Source: Dissulfurirhabdus thermomarina (GTDB lineage: Bacteria > Desulfobacterota > Dissulfuribacteria > Dissulfuribacterales > Dissulfurirhabdaceae). From it: a DNA stretch of 64,000 bases. Below are positions 56,114 through 64,000 of the stretch, one piece after another. The stretch is from positions 1-64,000 of the forward strand of contig NZ_JAATWC010000012.1 of the NCBI RefSeq assembly GCF_012979235.1. The letters are read 5' to 3'. Under the pieces are notes generated by a model, which did no database searches, was not told the origin of the DNA, and worked only from the letters and a program-made list of their open reading frames with translations. The translations under genes and the position numbers were made by a program. The first letter of the stretch is position 1, and each line of letters starts with the position of its first letter.

Positions 56114-57109
56114 ATGCACATGGCCGACGCATTGCTCTCGCCCGGGGTGGGGGCGGTGATGTGGGGGGCGGCCGCCGCCGGGGTGGGCCACGCGGCCCGG
56201 CGGCTCCGATCGGCGCCGGAGGGGCGGGCGTCCCTCATGGGGGTCCTCGGGGCCTTCGTCTTCACCGCCCAGATGATCAACTTCGCCATCCCGGGAACGG
56301 GTTCCAGCGGGCACCTGGTGGGCGGGCTGCTGCTTGCGGTGCTGCTCGGGCCCCACGCGGCGCTCGTGGTGATGACGTCCATCCTGGCGGTCCAGGCCCT
56401 CTTCTTCGCCGACGGGGGGCTCTTGGCCCTCGGCGCCAACATCGCCAACATGGGCCTCGTCCCGTGCTACGTGGCCTATCCCCTCTACCGGCGCCTGGCC
56501 GGGGCCGACCCGACCCCGGCCAGGCGCGCCGCCGCGGCCGTGGCGGCCGCCGTGGCGGGCTGCGAGATCGGGGCCCTCGGCGTGGTGCTGGAGACCACGG
56601 CCTCGGGGATCGCCTCTCTCCCGGCCGGGACCTTCCTGCTCCTCATGCTCCCCATCCACCTCCCCATCGGTCTCGTGGAGGGAGGGGTGACCGCCGCCGT
56701 GGTGAGCTACCTGGCCCAGGCGCGGCCGGAGTGGGCGGCGGGCGGCCCGGCCTCGGCGGCCGGGGCCGGACGGGGGCTGCTCGCGGCCGTGGCCGCCGCG
56801 GCGGTGGTGACCGGCGGGTGCCTGGCCTGGACCGCCTCGGACCTCCCGGACGGGCTCGAGTGGTCGGTGGCCCGGGTGACGGGGACGGCCGGCGAGGCGG
56901 GCGTCGCGGGCGCGGTCTCCCGGGCCCACGACCTCTTCTCCGGCCTCCAGGAGCGGACGGCATTCCTCCCCGGTTATGCCTTCCGCTCGCCGGCGGCGGG
57001 CGAGCGGCTCGGCACCAGCGTCTCCGGCCTCGTCGGCGGCGGGCTCACCCTGGCGCTGGCGGGCCTCTTCGGCTGGGCCATCTCCCGCCGCCGGGCCGGG
57101 CCGGGCTGA
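56114..57109 (+). CDS. cbiM: ECF nickel/cobalt transporter substrate component (CbiM-CbiN fusion)
   Basis: The 331-residue protein begins MHMADALLSP (N-terminal metal-binding His), has about seven hydrophobic segments (QMINFAIPGTGSSGHLVGGLL; ALGANIANMGLV) and ends with a CbiN/NikN-like part (LPDGLEWSVARVTG, a loop and a last helix). It binds Ni or Co and imports it with CbiQ and CbiO. Cobalt supply fits the cobalamin genes 9 kb upstream. Confidence 0.9.
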   Translation: MHMADALLSPGVGAVMWGAAAAGVGHAARRLRSAPEGRASLMGVLGAFVFTAQMINFAIPGTGSSGHLVGGLLLAVLLGPHAALVVMTSILAVQALFFADGGLLALGANIANMGLVPCYVAYPLYRRLAGADPTPARRAAAAVAAAVAGCEIGALGVVLETTASGIASLPAGTFLLLMLPIHLPIGLVEGGVTAAVVSYLAQARPEWAAGGPASAAGAGRGLLAAVAAAAVVTGGCLAWTASDLPDGLEWSVARVTGTAGEAGVAGAVSRAHDLFSGLQERTAFLPGYAFRSPAAGERLGTSVSGLVGGGLTLALAGLFGWAISRRRAGPG

Positions 57110-57121
57110 TCCCCCGGCGCC

Positions 57122-57934
57122 GTGGCGGACCTCCAGCGCGCGCTGCTCGGGCTCGGGCGGCTCGACGAACTGGCCCGGGGGGAGAGCCCCGTCCACCGGA
57201 TCGACCCGAGGGCCAAGGTGGCGACGGGGCTCTTCTTCGCCGCGGCGGTGGTCTCCTTCGACCGCACCACGGTGGCCGCCCTCATGCCCTACGCCTTCTT
57301 CCCGGTGTACCTGGCCCGCCGGGGCGGAGTGCCGATCGGGTTCCTGGCGCGGCGCCTGGCCGTGGCCATGCCCTTCGCCCTGGCGGTGGCCCTGCCGAAC
57401 CCCTTCTTCGACCGGGCGGAGGTCTTCCGGGTGGGGCCGGTGGGCGTCACGGGGGGGTGGCTGTCGCTGGCCTCGGTGATGGTCCGGTTCGTCCTCACCG
57501 CCGGCGCCGCCCTGGCGCTGGCGGCCACCACGGGCATTTCCGGGATCTGCCGGGGGTTGGCCGGGCTGGGTGTCCCGCGGGCCGTGGTGACCCAGCTCCT
57601 CCTCCTCTACCGCTACCTCTTCGTGCTGCTCGAGGAGGGGCTCCGGACGCTCCGGGCCTGGCGCCTCCGCTCCTTCGCCCCCGGTCCGCCGCCGCTCCGG
57701 CTCTTCGTCCCCATGGCGGGCCGGCTCCTCCTCCGCACCCTCGACCGGTCGGGCCGACTGCACATGGCCATGCTGGCCAGGGGGTTCGACGGGAGGGTCC
57801 ACGCCGTCCGGCCGCTCCGGTTCGGCCCGCGGGACGTGGCCTTCCTGGCCGGCTGGACCTTCTTCTTCGCCGCGGCGCGCTGGGTGGACCTTTCCGCGTG
57901 GCTCGGGCGGCTGGCGACGGGGGGGCTGCCGTGA
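57122..57934 (+). CDS. cbiQ: ECF transporter transmembrane coupling protein
   Basis: The 270-residue protein has about five hydrophobic segments and the coupling-helix motifs ARGFDGR and RAWRLRSF of the EcfT/CbiQ family. GTG start 12 bases after cbiM; its stop overlaps the cbiO start. Confidence 0.9.
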   Translation: MADLQRALLGLGRLDELARGESPVHRIDPRAKVATGLFFAAAVVSFDRTTVAALMPYAFFPVYLARRGGVPIGFLARRLAVAMPFALAVALPNPFFDRAEVFRVGPVGVTGGWLSLASVMVRFVLTAGAALALAATTGISGICRGLAGLGVPRAVVTQLLLLYRYLFVLLEEGLRTLRAWRLRSFAPGPPPLRLFVPMAGRLLLRTLDRSGRLHMAMLARGFDGRVHAVRPLRFGPRDVAFLAGWTFFFAAARWVDLSAWLGRLATGGLP

Positions 57935-58686
57935 GCCATCACATCGTGGCCGTGGAAGACCTCGCCTTCACCTTCCCCGACGGGACGGAGGCCCTCCGGG
58001 GCGTCTCCTTCCGGATCACCCACGGGGAGGCGGTGGCGGTGGTGGGGGCCAACGGGAGCGGGAAATCCACGCTGCTCGCCCACCTGAACGGCGGCCTCTT
58101 CCCCACTCGGGGTCGGGTCCGCATCGGGGACTTCCCCATCACCCGGGCCGGACTCCACGACGTCCGCCGGACCGTGGGGATGGTCTTCCAGGACCCGGAC
58201 GACCAGCTCTTCATGCCCACCGTCTACGAGGACGTGGCCTTCGGCCCCCTCAACCTCGGCTGTCCCGCGGAGGAGGTGGAGGCCAGGGTGCGCCGGGCCC
58301 TCGAAGAGGTGGGCGCCTGGCGGCTGCGGGACCGGCCGCCCTACCGCCTCTCGGGCGGGGAGAAACGCCTGGTCTCCATCGCCGCCGTGCTCTCCATGGA
58401 TCCGTCCATCCTCGTCATGGACGAGCCCACCGCCAACCTCGACCCCCTGGCCCGGCGGCGGGTGATGGAACTCGTGGCCTCTTTCCACCACACGCGGATC
58501 ATCGCCACCCACGACCTCGACCTGGCCCTGGACCTCTGCCCGCGGACCATCGTGCTGGGCGAGGGGCGGGTGGCCGCCGACGGCCCCACCGAGGAGATCC
58601 TCCGGGACGGGGCCTTCCTGGCGGCCCACCACCTGGAGCTGCCCCTCCGGCTCCAGGGATGCCCCGTCTGCGGCCGGGCCGGGTAG
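57931..58686 (+). CDS. cbiO: ECF transporter ATPase
   Basis: The 251-residue ABC ATPase has Walker A GANGSGKSTLL, the Q-loop VFQDPDDQLF typical of CbiO, signature LSGGEKRLV, Walker B ILVMDEPTANLD and the switch His in IATHD. A CPVC pair at the very C-terminus is unusual and could bind metal. GTG start overlapping the cbiQ stop. Confidence 0.93.
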   Translation: MSHHIVAVEDLAFTFPDGTEALRGVSFRITHGEAVAVVGANGSGKSTLLAHLNGGLFPTRGRVRIGDFPITRAGLHDVRRTVGMVFQDPDDQLFMPTVYEDVAFGPLNLGCPAEEVEARVRRALEEVGAWRLRDRPPYRLSGGEKRLVSIAAVLSMDPSILVMDEPTANLDPLARRRVMELVASFHHTRIIATHDLDLALDLCPRTIVLGEGRVAADGPTEEILRDGAFLAAHHLELPLRLQGCPVCGRAG

Positions 58687-58699
58687 GGGAAGGCGCCGG

Positions 58700-60073
58700 T
58701 CAGGCGCGGCGTTCCCGCTCGCGGAAGCGGAGGCGGACCGGGGTGTGTTCGAGGCCGAGCTCCGCCCGGAACCGGTTGGCGAGAAAGCGCCGGTACGAGG
58801 TGGGGATGGCCTCGGGGTAGTTGGCGAAGACCAGGAAGGTGGGCGGACGCGCGGCCACCTGGGTGGTGTAGTAGAGGCGGACGTGGCGGCCGCGGGACAT
58901 GGGGGGCTGGCGGGCCGCGAGTGCCCGCTGGAGGGCCTGGTTGAGGCGCCCGGTGGGGATCTCGGCCTCGTACTGGGCCGCCACCTCGTCCACGGCGGCC
59001 AGCAGCCGGTCCACCCGCCGGCCGGTGCGGGCCGAGAGGAAGAGGCGCGGGGCGTAGGGGACGAACCGGGCGGCCCTTTCGAGCTCCGTCCGCCGGCGGC
59101 GGGAGAGGTCCGGGTCGCCCTGCACGAGGTCCCACTTGTTGCACGCCACCACGCAGCCCTTCCCCGCCTCGGCCACGTAGCCGAGGATCCGCTGGTCCTG
59201 CTCCGATATCCCCTCGCGGGCGTCGAGGACCACCACGGCCACGTCCGCGTCCTCGAGGGCCTCCAGCGCCTTCACCACGCTGAACTTCTCCACCCGGTCC
59301 CGGATCCGCGCGCGGCGCCGGATCCCGGCGGTGTCCACCAGGAGGATGTCGCGGGCCCCCGGCCGGGTCAGGAGGGTGTCCACGGCGTCGCGGGTGGTGC
59401 CGGGGACGTCCGTCACGATCATCCGGGGGGCCCCCACGAGCCGGTTGACCAGGGAGGACTTCCCGGCGTTCGGCCGGCCCAGGAGGGCGACCCGGACGGG
59501 TTCGGTGGCCTCCGCCGGGGCCGGCTCCCCGGATGCCGGGGCGTCTTCGCCTTCGGGGGGCGGCCCGAGGGCCTTGGCGATGCGGTCCCGCAGGCGGCCG
59601 ATCCCCCGGCGGTGCGCCGCGGAGACGGGGAGCACCTCCGCGCCCAGCTCGTAGAACTCGGGGAGGAAGGCCTCCTGCCGGGGGCCGTCCACCTTGTTGA
59701 CCACGAGGAGCAGCGGCCGGCCCCGCCGGCGGAGGAGATCCACCAGCTCGCGGTCGGCGGCGGAGAGCCCCCGGCTCCCGTCCAGGACCAGAACGGCGAG
59801 GTCGGAGGCCTCCACCGCCGCGAGGGTCTGCTCGTGGGTGCGCCGGGTGATGACGTCGCCGCCGTCGCCACCGGCCGTGAGCCCGCCCGTGTCCAGCAGG
59901 CGGACGGTGACGCCGCCGCAGGCCACGGCGGCGGCCCGGGTGTCTCGGGTCACCCCCGGCGTGGCGTCCACCAGGGCCCGGCGGGACCGGGTCAGCCGGT
60001 TGAAGAGGGTGGATTTGCCGACGTTGGGGCGTCCGACGAGGGAGACGGTGGGGAGGCGGGATGTGGCGTCCAT
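58700..60073 (-). CDS. der: ribosome-assembly GTPase Der
   Basis: The 457-residue protein has two GTPase domains (GRPNVGKSTLFNRLTR near 13; GRPNAGKSSLVNRLVG near 200; NKVD and NKWD), a short linker and a C-terminal KH-like domain. It acts in 50S subunit assembly. Length fits. Confidence 0.96.
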   Translation of the reverse strand: MDATSRLPTVSLVGRPNVGKSTLFNRLTRSRRALVDATPGVTRDTRAAAVACGGVTVRLLDTGGLTAGGDGGDVITRRTHEQTLAAVEASDLAVLVLDGSRGLSAADRELVDLLRRRGRPLLLVVNKVDGPRQEAFLPEFYELGAEVLPVSAAHRRGIGRLRDRIAKALGPPPEGEDAPASGEPAPAEATEPVRVALLGRPNAGKSSLVNRLVGAPRMIVTDVPGTTRDAVDTLLTRPGARDILLVDTAGIRRRARIRDRVEKFSVVKALEALEDADVAVVVLDAREGISEQDQRILGYVAEAGKGCVVACNKWDLVQGDPDLSRRRRTELERAARFVPYAPRLFLSARTGRRVDRLLAAVDEVAAQYEAEIPTGRLNQALQRALAARQPPMSRGRHVRLYYTTQVAARPPTFLVFANYPEAIPTSYRRFLANRFRAELGLEHTPVRLRFRERERRA

Positions 60074-60115
60074 GGCGGGGTGTCGGTCGGGTGCAGGCGG
60101 ACGGCGACCGGGGCG

Positions 60116-60144
60116 ATTAAACCTGTTGCCCCGGCCGCCGTCAA
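60116..60144 (-). promoter_or_regulatory. promoter of der
   Basis: Minus-strand TTGACG, 17 bases, TTTAAT, 43 bases before the ATG and just behind the clpB stop. Confidence 0.7.
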
Positions 60145-60167
60145 CAGGGACGCCGGCGCCGCGCGCC

Positions 60168-62756
60168 CTACTTCCGGGAGAACTGCACCCGGCCGTTCTC
60201 GTCCACGTCGGCCACGATGGTGTCGCCTTCCTTGAAGGCGCCCTCGAGCACCTTGAGGGCCAGGGGGTCCTCCAGGTGGCGCTGGATGGCGCGCTTCAAG
60301 GGCCGGGCGCCGAAGTTCGGGTCGTAGCCCACCTCGGCGATCCAGGCCTTGGCCCGGTCGGTGACCTCGAGCGCGAAGCCGTGTTCTGCCAGGCGGTTGC
60401 GCAGGTAGCCGAGCTGGATGTCCACGATCCGGGTCAGGTGCTCCCGGGTGAGGGCGTGGAAGATGATGACCTCGTCCACCCGGTTCAGGAACTCGGGCCG
60501 GAAGTGGGCTCGGAGCGCCTCCGTCACCCGGCGTTCCATCTCCTCGGGATCCTGGATCTCCTGGATGAACTGGCTCCCGATGTTGGAGGTCATGATGATG
60601 ATGGTGTTCTTGAAGTCCACCGTCCGGCCCTTGCCGTCGGTGAGGCGCCCGTCGTCCAGGATCTGGAGCAGGATGTTGAAGACGTCGGGATGGGCCTTCT
60701 CGATCTCGTCGAAGAGGATCACCGAGTAGGGCCGGCGGCGGATGGCCTCGGTGAGGTAGCCGCCTTCCTCGTAGCCCACGTAGCCCGGCGGCGCGCCGAT
60801 GAGCCGCGCCACGGCGTGCTTCTCCATGAACTCGCTCATGTCGAGGCGGACCATGGCCTGCTCGGTGTCGAACATGAACTCGGCCAGGGCCCGGGCGAGC
60901 TCCGTCTTTCCGACCCCCGTGGGGCCCATGAAGATGAAGGAGCCGATGGGGCGGTTGGGGTCCTGGAGGCCGGCGCGGGCGCGGCGGACGGCGTTGGAGA
61001 CGGCCTCCACGGCCTTCTCCTGCCCGATGACCCGGCGCCGGAGGAGTTCCTCCATGTGGACCAGTTTCTCCCGCTCGCCCTCGAGGAGCTTGGCCACGGG
61101 GATGTTGGTCCACTTGGAGATGATGGCCGCGATGTCCTGGGCGTCCACCTCTTCCTTGAGCATCCGGGTGCCGTCGCGCTGGAGTTCCTCGAGGCGTCGC
61201 TGCTCGGCCTCGACCTCCTTCTCTAGGTCGGGGATCTTGCCGTAGAGGATCTCGGCCACCTTGTTGAGGTCGCCCTGGCGCTGGTAGCGCTCGGCCTCGC
61301 CCCGGAGCTGGTCGATCCGCTCCTTGAGGTCGCGGATCTTCTGGATGGTGCCCTTCTCCTGCTGCCACCGGGCCTTGAGGGCGTCGCTCTGCTCCCGGAG
61401 GTCGGCCACCTCCTTGTCGATCTTGCCGAGCCGGTCCCTGGAAGCGGGGTCGCTCTCCTTCTTGAGGGCCTCGCGCTCGATCTCGAGCTGCATGATGCGG
61501 CGCTCGATCTCGTCGATCTCCGCCGGGAGGCTGTCAATCTCGATGCGGAGCTTGGCCGCCGCCTCGTCGATGAGGTCGATGGCCTTGTCCGGGAGGAACC
61601 GGTCCGTGATGTAGCGGTGGGAGAGGGTGGCCGCCGCCACGATGGCGGAGTCCTTGATCCGGGTGCCGTGGTGCACCTCGTACTTCTCCTTGAGCCCCCG
61701 GAGGATGGCGATGGTGTCCTCCACGGAGGGCTCCTCCACCAGGACCGGCTGGAAGCGGCGCTCCAGGGCGGCGTCCTTCTCGATGTACTTCCGGTACTCG
61801 TCGATGGTGGTGGCGCCGATGCAGTGGAGCTCGCCCCGGGCGAGGGCGGGCTTGAGCATGTTGGAGGCGTCCATGGCCCCCTCGCTGGCCCCCGCGCCCA
61901 CCAGGGTGTGGATCTCGTCGATGAAGAGGATGACCTCCCCCTGGCGCTCCGCCACCTCCTTGAGGACGGCCTTGAGCCGTTCCTCGAATTCGCCCCGGTA
62001 CTTGGCGCCGGCGATGAGGGCCCCCATGTCCAGGGCCACGATGCGCCGGTCGCGCAACGTCTCGGGGATGTCGCCGGCCACGATGCGCTGGGCGAGTCCC
62101 TCCACGATGGCGGTCTTGCCCACGCCTGGCTCGCCGATGAGGACCGGGTTGTTCTTGGTCCGCCGGGAGAGGACCTGGATCACCCGGCGGATCTCCTCGT
62201 CGCGCCCGATGACCGGGTCGAGCTTGCCCTGGCGGGCCAGCGCCGTCAGGTCCCGGGCGTACTTCTCGAGGGCCTGGTACTTGTCCTCGGGGTTGGGGTC
62301 GGTGATGCGCTGGGAGCCGCGGATGGCGGCCATGGCCTTCATGAAGGCGTCCCGGTCGACGCCGCGGCCCGAAAGCGCCTGGGCGGCCCGGGTATGGCCG
62401 GCCTCCAGCATGGCCAGGACGAGGTGTTCCTGGCTGACGTACTCGTCCTTCATCTCGTCGGCCACGGCGAAGGCCCGGTCGAGGACCTGCTTGAGGTTCG
62501 GCGAGATGTAGACCTGGGCGGCCCCGCTGACCTGGGGCAGCTTCTTCAGGGCCTCCTCGAGCTCCGCCTGGATCCCGGGGATGTCGGCCCCGAGCTTCTT
62601 CAGGATGGAGGCGACGATGCCCTCCGGGTGGTCGAGCAGGACCTTGAGCAGGTGCTCCGGCTCGATCTGCTGGTGCCCGCGGCTCTCCGCGAGCTGCTGG
62701 GCCTCCTGGAGGGCCTCCTGGGATTTCATGGTGAACTTGTCGAATCGCATGGCCAT
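60168..62756 (-). CDS. clpB: disaggregase ClpB
   Basis: The 862-residue AAA+ chaperone has the N domain (1-145), NBD1 with [11 protein letters not shown], a coiled-coil M domain (about 410-525, absent in ClpA/ClpC lengths), and NBD2 with [14 protein letters not shown]. It rescues aggregated proteins with DnaK. The ATG at 62756 (MAMRFDKFT) has GGAGAA upstream; an ATG two codons later is an alternative. Confidence 0.96.
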   Translation of the reverse strand: MAMRFDKFTMKSQEALQEAQQLAESRGHQQIEPEHLLKVLLDHPEGIVASILKKLGADIPGIQAELEEALKKLPQVSGAAQVYISPNLKQVLDRAFAVADEMKDEYVSQEHLVLAMLEAGHTRAAQALSGRGVDRDAFMKAMAAIRGSQRITDPNPEDKYQALEKYARDLTALARQGKLDPVIGRDEEIRRVIQVLSRRTKNNPVLIGEPGVGKTAIVEGLAQRIVAGDIPETLRDRRIVALDMGALIAGAKYRGEFEERLKAVLKEVAERQGEVILFIDEIHTLVGAGASEGAMDASNMLKPALARGELHCIGATTIDEYRKYIEKDAALERRFQPVLVEEPSVEDTIAILRGLKEKYEVHHGTRIKDSAIVAAATLSHRYITDRFLPDKAIDLIDEAAAKLRIEIDSLPAEIDEIERRIMQLEIEREALKKESDPASRDRLGKIDKEVADLREQSDALKARWQQEKGTIQKIRDLKERIDQLRGEAERYQRQGDLNKVAEILYGKIPDLEKEVEAEQRRLEELQRDGTRMLKEEVDAQDIAAIISKWTNIPVAKLLEGEREKLVHMEELLRRRVIGQEKAVEAVSNAVRRARAGLQDPNRPIGSFIFMGPTGVGKTELARALAEFMFDTEQAMVRLDMSEFMEKHAVARLIGAPPGYVGYEEGGYLTEAIRRRPYSVILFDEIEKAHPDVFNILLQILDDGRLTDGKGRTVDFKNTIIIMTSNIGSQFIQEIQDPEEMERRVTEALRAHFRPEFLNRVDEVIIFHALTREHLTRIVDIQLGYLRNRLAEHGFALEVTDRAKAWIAEVGYDPNFGARPLKRAIQRHLEDPLALKVLEGAFKEGDTIVADVDENGRVQFSRK

Positions 62757-62821
62757 TGGATGGTTCTCCGTCCGTCTTTCGGTGATGGGGCGGGGCACCG
62801 GGTGCCGCCGCCGTCACAGCG

Positions 62822-62850
62822 AAGCTAAGGACGGGGGGCGGGCATGTCAA
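62822..62850 (-). promoter_or_regulatory. candidate promoter of clpB
   Basis: Minus-strand perfect TTGACA, 17 bases, TAGCTT, 65 bases before the ATG. No CIRCE repeat and no clear sigma32 -10 (CCCCAT) is seen. Confidence 0.5.
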
Positions 62851-62933
62851 CCGGGAAGGCAGAAAAAGTTTCGTATTATCGAGGAGATTCGGCCCGGCGC
62901 CGGGGCGGCGGGCCCGGCCGGGCCGCCGGGACG

Positions 62934-62963
62934 AAAAAAAAGGCCCCTCTTGTGGAGGGGCCT
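62934..62963 (-). terminator. rho-independent terminator of tRNA-Val
   Basis: Minus-strand AGGCCCCTC/GAGGGGCCT nine-base stem with a five-base loop, followed by eight T. It lies 40 bases beyond the tRNA 3' end. Confidence 0.92.
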
Positions 62964-63002
62964 GAGGTCGTTCAAGGGCTTTTGACCCGTTGAAGTAGGA
63001 CC

Positions 63003-63078
63003 TGGTGGGCGGTGCTGGATTCGAACCAGCGACTTCCACCGTGTGAGGATGGCACTCTAACCGCTGAGTTAACCGCCC
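63003..63078 (-). tRNA. tRNA-Val(CAC)
   Basis: The minus-strand sequence folds with acceptor GGGCGGT/ACCGCCC, anticodon loop CTCACAC (anticodon CAC), T-arm GGTTCGAATCC and an encoded CCA end. Confidence 0.95.
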
Positions 63079-63091
63079 TGGAGTAGGGCAG

Positions 63092-63120
63092 TATTTAGCC
63101 CAAACGGGCGCAGAGCGCAA
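63092..63120 (-). promoter_or_regulatory. weak candidate promoter of tRNA-Val
   Basis: Minus-strand TTGCGC, 17 bases, TAAATA, 13 bases before the tRNA 5' end. Confidence 0.4.
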
Positions 63121-63134
63121 GACCCCGGTGGGGT

Positions 63135-63422
63135 TCAGAGCCGCCGGGCCTCGCGTTCCATCTCCTTTAGTTTTTTCTGGTAGAATTTCAGGCACTTCTT
63201 GATGAAGCGCCGCTTGCCCCGCTCGGTGGTGAGGTCTTCCCGCTCCACCGGCGCGTCCCAGCAGGCCAGGCAGACCAGCTTGGTGGGGAGGCTGAGATCC
63301 ATGAGGGTGCGGATCTTGTTTTCGTAGTATTCCTTCCGGGCGTTGAGACGGATCCTGCGGTCCCGGGTCACATCGCAAATCGGCGGCTTCGGGGAAGCCT
63401 TGTGCGAACCCACGAGTGACAT
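63135..63422 (-). CDS. small conserved-looking protein, unknown
   Basis: The 95-residue protein is basic and helical, with a single CLAC pair in LVCLACWDAPVEREDL and a Lys-rich C-terminus (KKCLKFYQKKLKEMEREARR). AAGGAGG precedes the ATG at normal spacing, which supports expression. I do not recognise a family. It is divergent from the cytochrome gene. Confidence 0.62.
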   Translation of the reverse strand: MSLVGSHKASPKPPICDVTRDRRIRLNARKEYYENKIRTLMDLSLPTKLVCLACWDAPVEREDLTTERGKRRFIKKCLKFYQKKLKEMEREARRL

Positions 63423-63440
63423 GGCGCCCTCCTTGCAACG

Positions 63441-63468
63441 TTGTGTTCTCGGCCGGATCGGCTATGAT
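63441..63468 (+). promoter_or_regulatory. candidate promoter of the small cytochrome gene
   Basis: TTGTGT, 16 bases, TATGAT (five of six), 36 bases before the preferred ATG at 63505. Confidence 0.45.
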
Positions 63469-63504
63469 TCGGCCAGGCGGCCGCTCATGCCGCAGACCAC
63501 CACC

Positions 63505-63843
63505 ATGAGATCTCTGTCAAAAATTATAGCACTCCTTTTTCTTTTTTGGCAAGTAGCCTCGGTTCCACCGTCAACTTTCGCCGCGGTCCCCGCCGCGCCG
63601 GCCCCCGGGGGCGAGGGGTGTTTCGCCTGCCACCCGGGGCACTTGCCGGAGGACCACCCCGATATCGCCTCGTGCGGGGGGTGCCACGCAAACGGGTGCG
63701 GCACCGAGGGCCATTGCGGCGCCGGCAACTGCTTCGCCTGCCACGACTGCCTCACCTTCCCGCTGGATCACGTCGACCTCTCCCTCTGCGCCGGCTGCCA
63801 TTCCCGGGCCTCCGGGTGCGGCGGCGGCCCCGCGCCGCCCTAG
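63505..63843 (+). CDS. small tetraheme c-type cytochrome
   Basis: The 112-residue protein has a signal peptide (SKIIALLFLFWQVASV) and four CXXCH motifs (CFACH, CGGCH, CFACH, CAGCH), plus further Cys and His between them. It should be periplasmic. The signal region is clearly more AT-rich than the surroundings. An upstream ATG at 63487 adds six residues. The stop overlaps the convergent flaG stop. Confidence 0.83.
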   Translation: MRSLSKIIALLFLFWQVASVPPSTFAAVPAAPAPGGEGCFACHPGHLPEDHPDIASCGGCHANGCGTEGHCGAGNCFACHDCLTFPLDHVDLSLCAGCHSRASGCGGGPAPP

Positions 63844-64000
63844 GCCCGCTTGTCCACCAGGAGGCCGCCGGGGTCGAGGTCGTCCTTCTGGCCGGTGCGG
63901 ATGAGCTCCTCGGGCGGGATCTGGCGGACCACCTCCCCGGTCTCCTTGTCCACGATCTGGACCACCAGGGTCCCGGTCTCCTCGAGAACGGTCCACCTCA
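63840..64000 (-). CDS. flaG: FlaG family protein, C-terminal part (start outside window)
   Basis: The minus-strand frame from the window edge to TAG at 63840-63842 reads TVLEETGTLVVQIVDKETGE, then VVRQIPPEELIR and a GLLVDKRA end. VDKETGEVVRQIPPEE is the core of FlaG, a flagellin-associated protein that affects filament length. This suggests that flagellin and cap genes lie beyond the right edge. Confidence 0.87.
   Translation of the reverse strand, partial: RWTVLEETGTLVVQIVDKETGEVVRQIPPEELIRTGQKDDLDPGGLLVDKRA

Noticed and set aside
62757-62960. CIRCE or sigma32 control of clpB
   Set aside because: No TTAGCACTC inverted repeat and no CCCCAT-type -10 at correct distance were found; only a sigma70-like match remains.

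Overview
The window is a very GC-rich (about 70 % by eye) chromosomal segment from a Gram-negative, flagellated bacterium. Several traits point to a member of the former Deltaproteobacteria (Desulfobacterota), probably anaerobic: many c-type multiheme cytochromes, FmdE next to a molybdopterin-binding protein, cobalt-early (anaerobic) cobalamin genes (cbiD, cbiET), sigma54-type regulators, lipid A/Kdo genes, and a polar-type flagellar cluster with FlhF/FlhG. No rRNA operon, CRISPR array, prophage or insertion sequence is visible.

Layout. 0-0.5 kb: end of a multiheme cytochrome and a textbook terminator. 0.67-4.7 kb (minus): a three-part signalling unit made of a PhnD-like lipoprotein, a histidine kinase with a periplasmic haem c motif, and a sigma54 response regulator. 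4.75-11.2 kb (minus): glucokinase, Mut7-C protein, MetE-like protein, RNase G, SAM hydrolase, spermidine synthase, a SpeD-like protein lacking its catalytic residues, and tRNA-Pro. 12-14 kb (plus): BamE-like lipoprotein, Pcm, a VTT membrane protein and a TIGR00725 protein. 14.1-16.3 kb (minus): MTA/adenosine deaminase and purine nucleoside phosphorylase. 16.8-29.6 kb (minus): one long flagellar run, fliL-M-N-O-P-Q-R-flhB-flhA-flhF-flhG-fliA-cheY-(second FliL-like)-two small genes, headed by a clear sigma54 promoter and with a sigma28-type promoter before cheY.

29.7-41.6 kb: a nitrilase-heptose adenylyltransferase fusion, sfsA, a truncated cytochrome remnant, a tetraheme cytochrome, rplS-rnhB-yraN-CBS-fmdE-MoCF-yggT-divIVA (plus), then nadC and valS (minus). 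42-47 kb: PilZ protein, small Cys-rich protein, prepilin peptidase, a hybrid PAS histidine kinase and a pseudouridine synthase. 47.3-54.5 kb (plus): cbiD, a small Cys protein, cbiET, waaA, lpxK, M42 peptidase, an RdgC-like protein and its partner. 54.6-58.7 kb: an orphan histidine kinase and a nickel/cobalt ECF transporter (cbiMN-Q-O) with a candidate metal-responsive operator. 58.7-63.1 kb (minus): der, clpB and tRNA-Val. The end holds a small conserved protein, a tetraheme cytochrome and the C-terminus of FlaG.

The most unusual items are a SpeD homologue in which both the pyruvoyl-forming Ser and the catalytic Cys are replaced, although it is still translationally coupled to speE; the nitrilase-RfaE2 fusion; a dispersed, roughly 150 bp palindromic intergenic repeat family (three full-length copies and one partial); and the haem-motif kinase coupled to a PhnD-type binding protein. 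Between 6 and 16 kb many genes use or recycle S-adenosylmethionine, methylthioadenosine and adenosine, suggesting a salvage theme.
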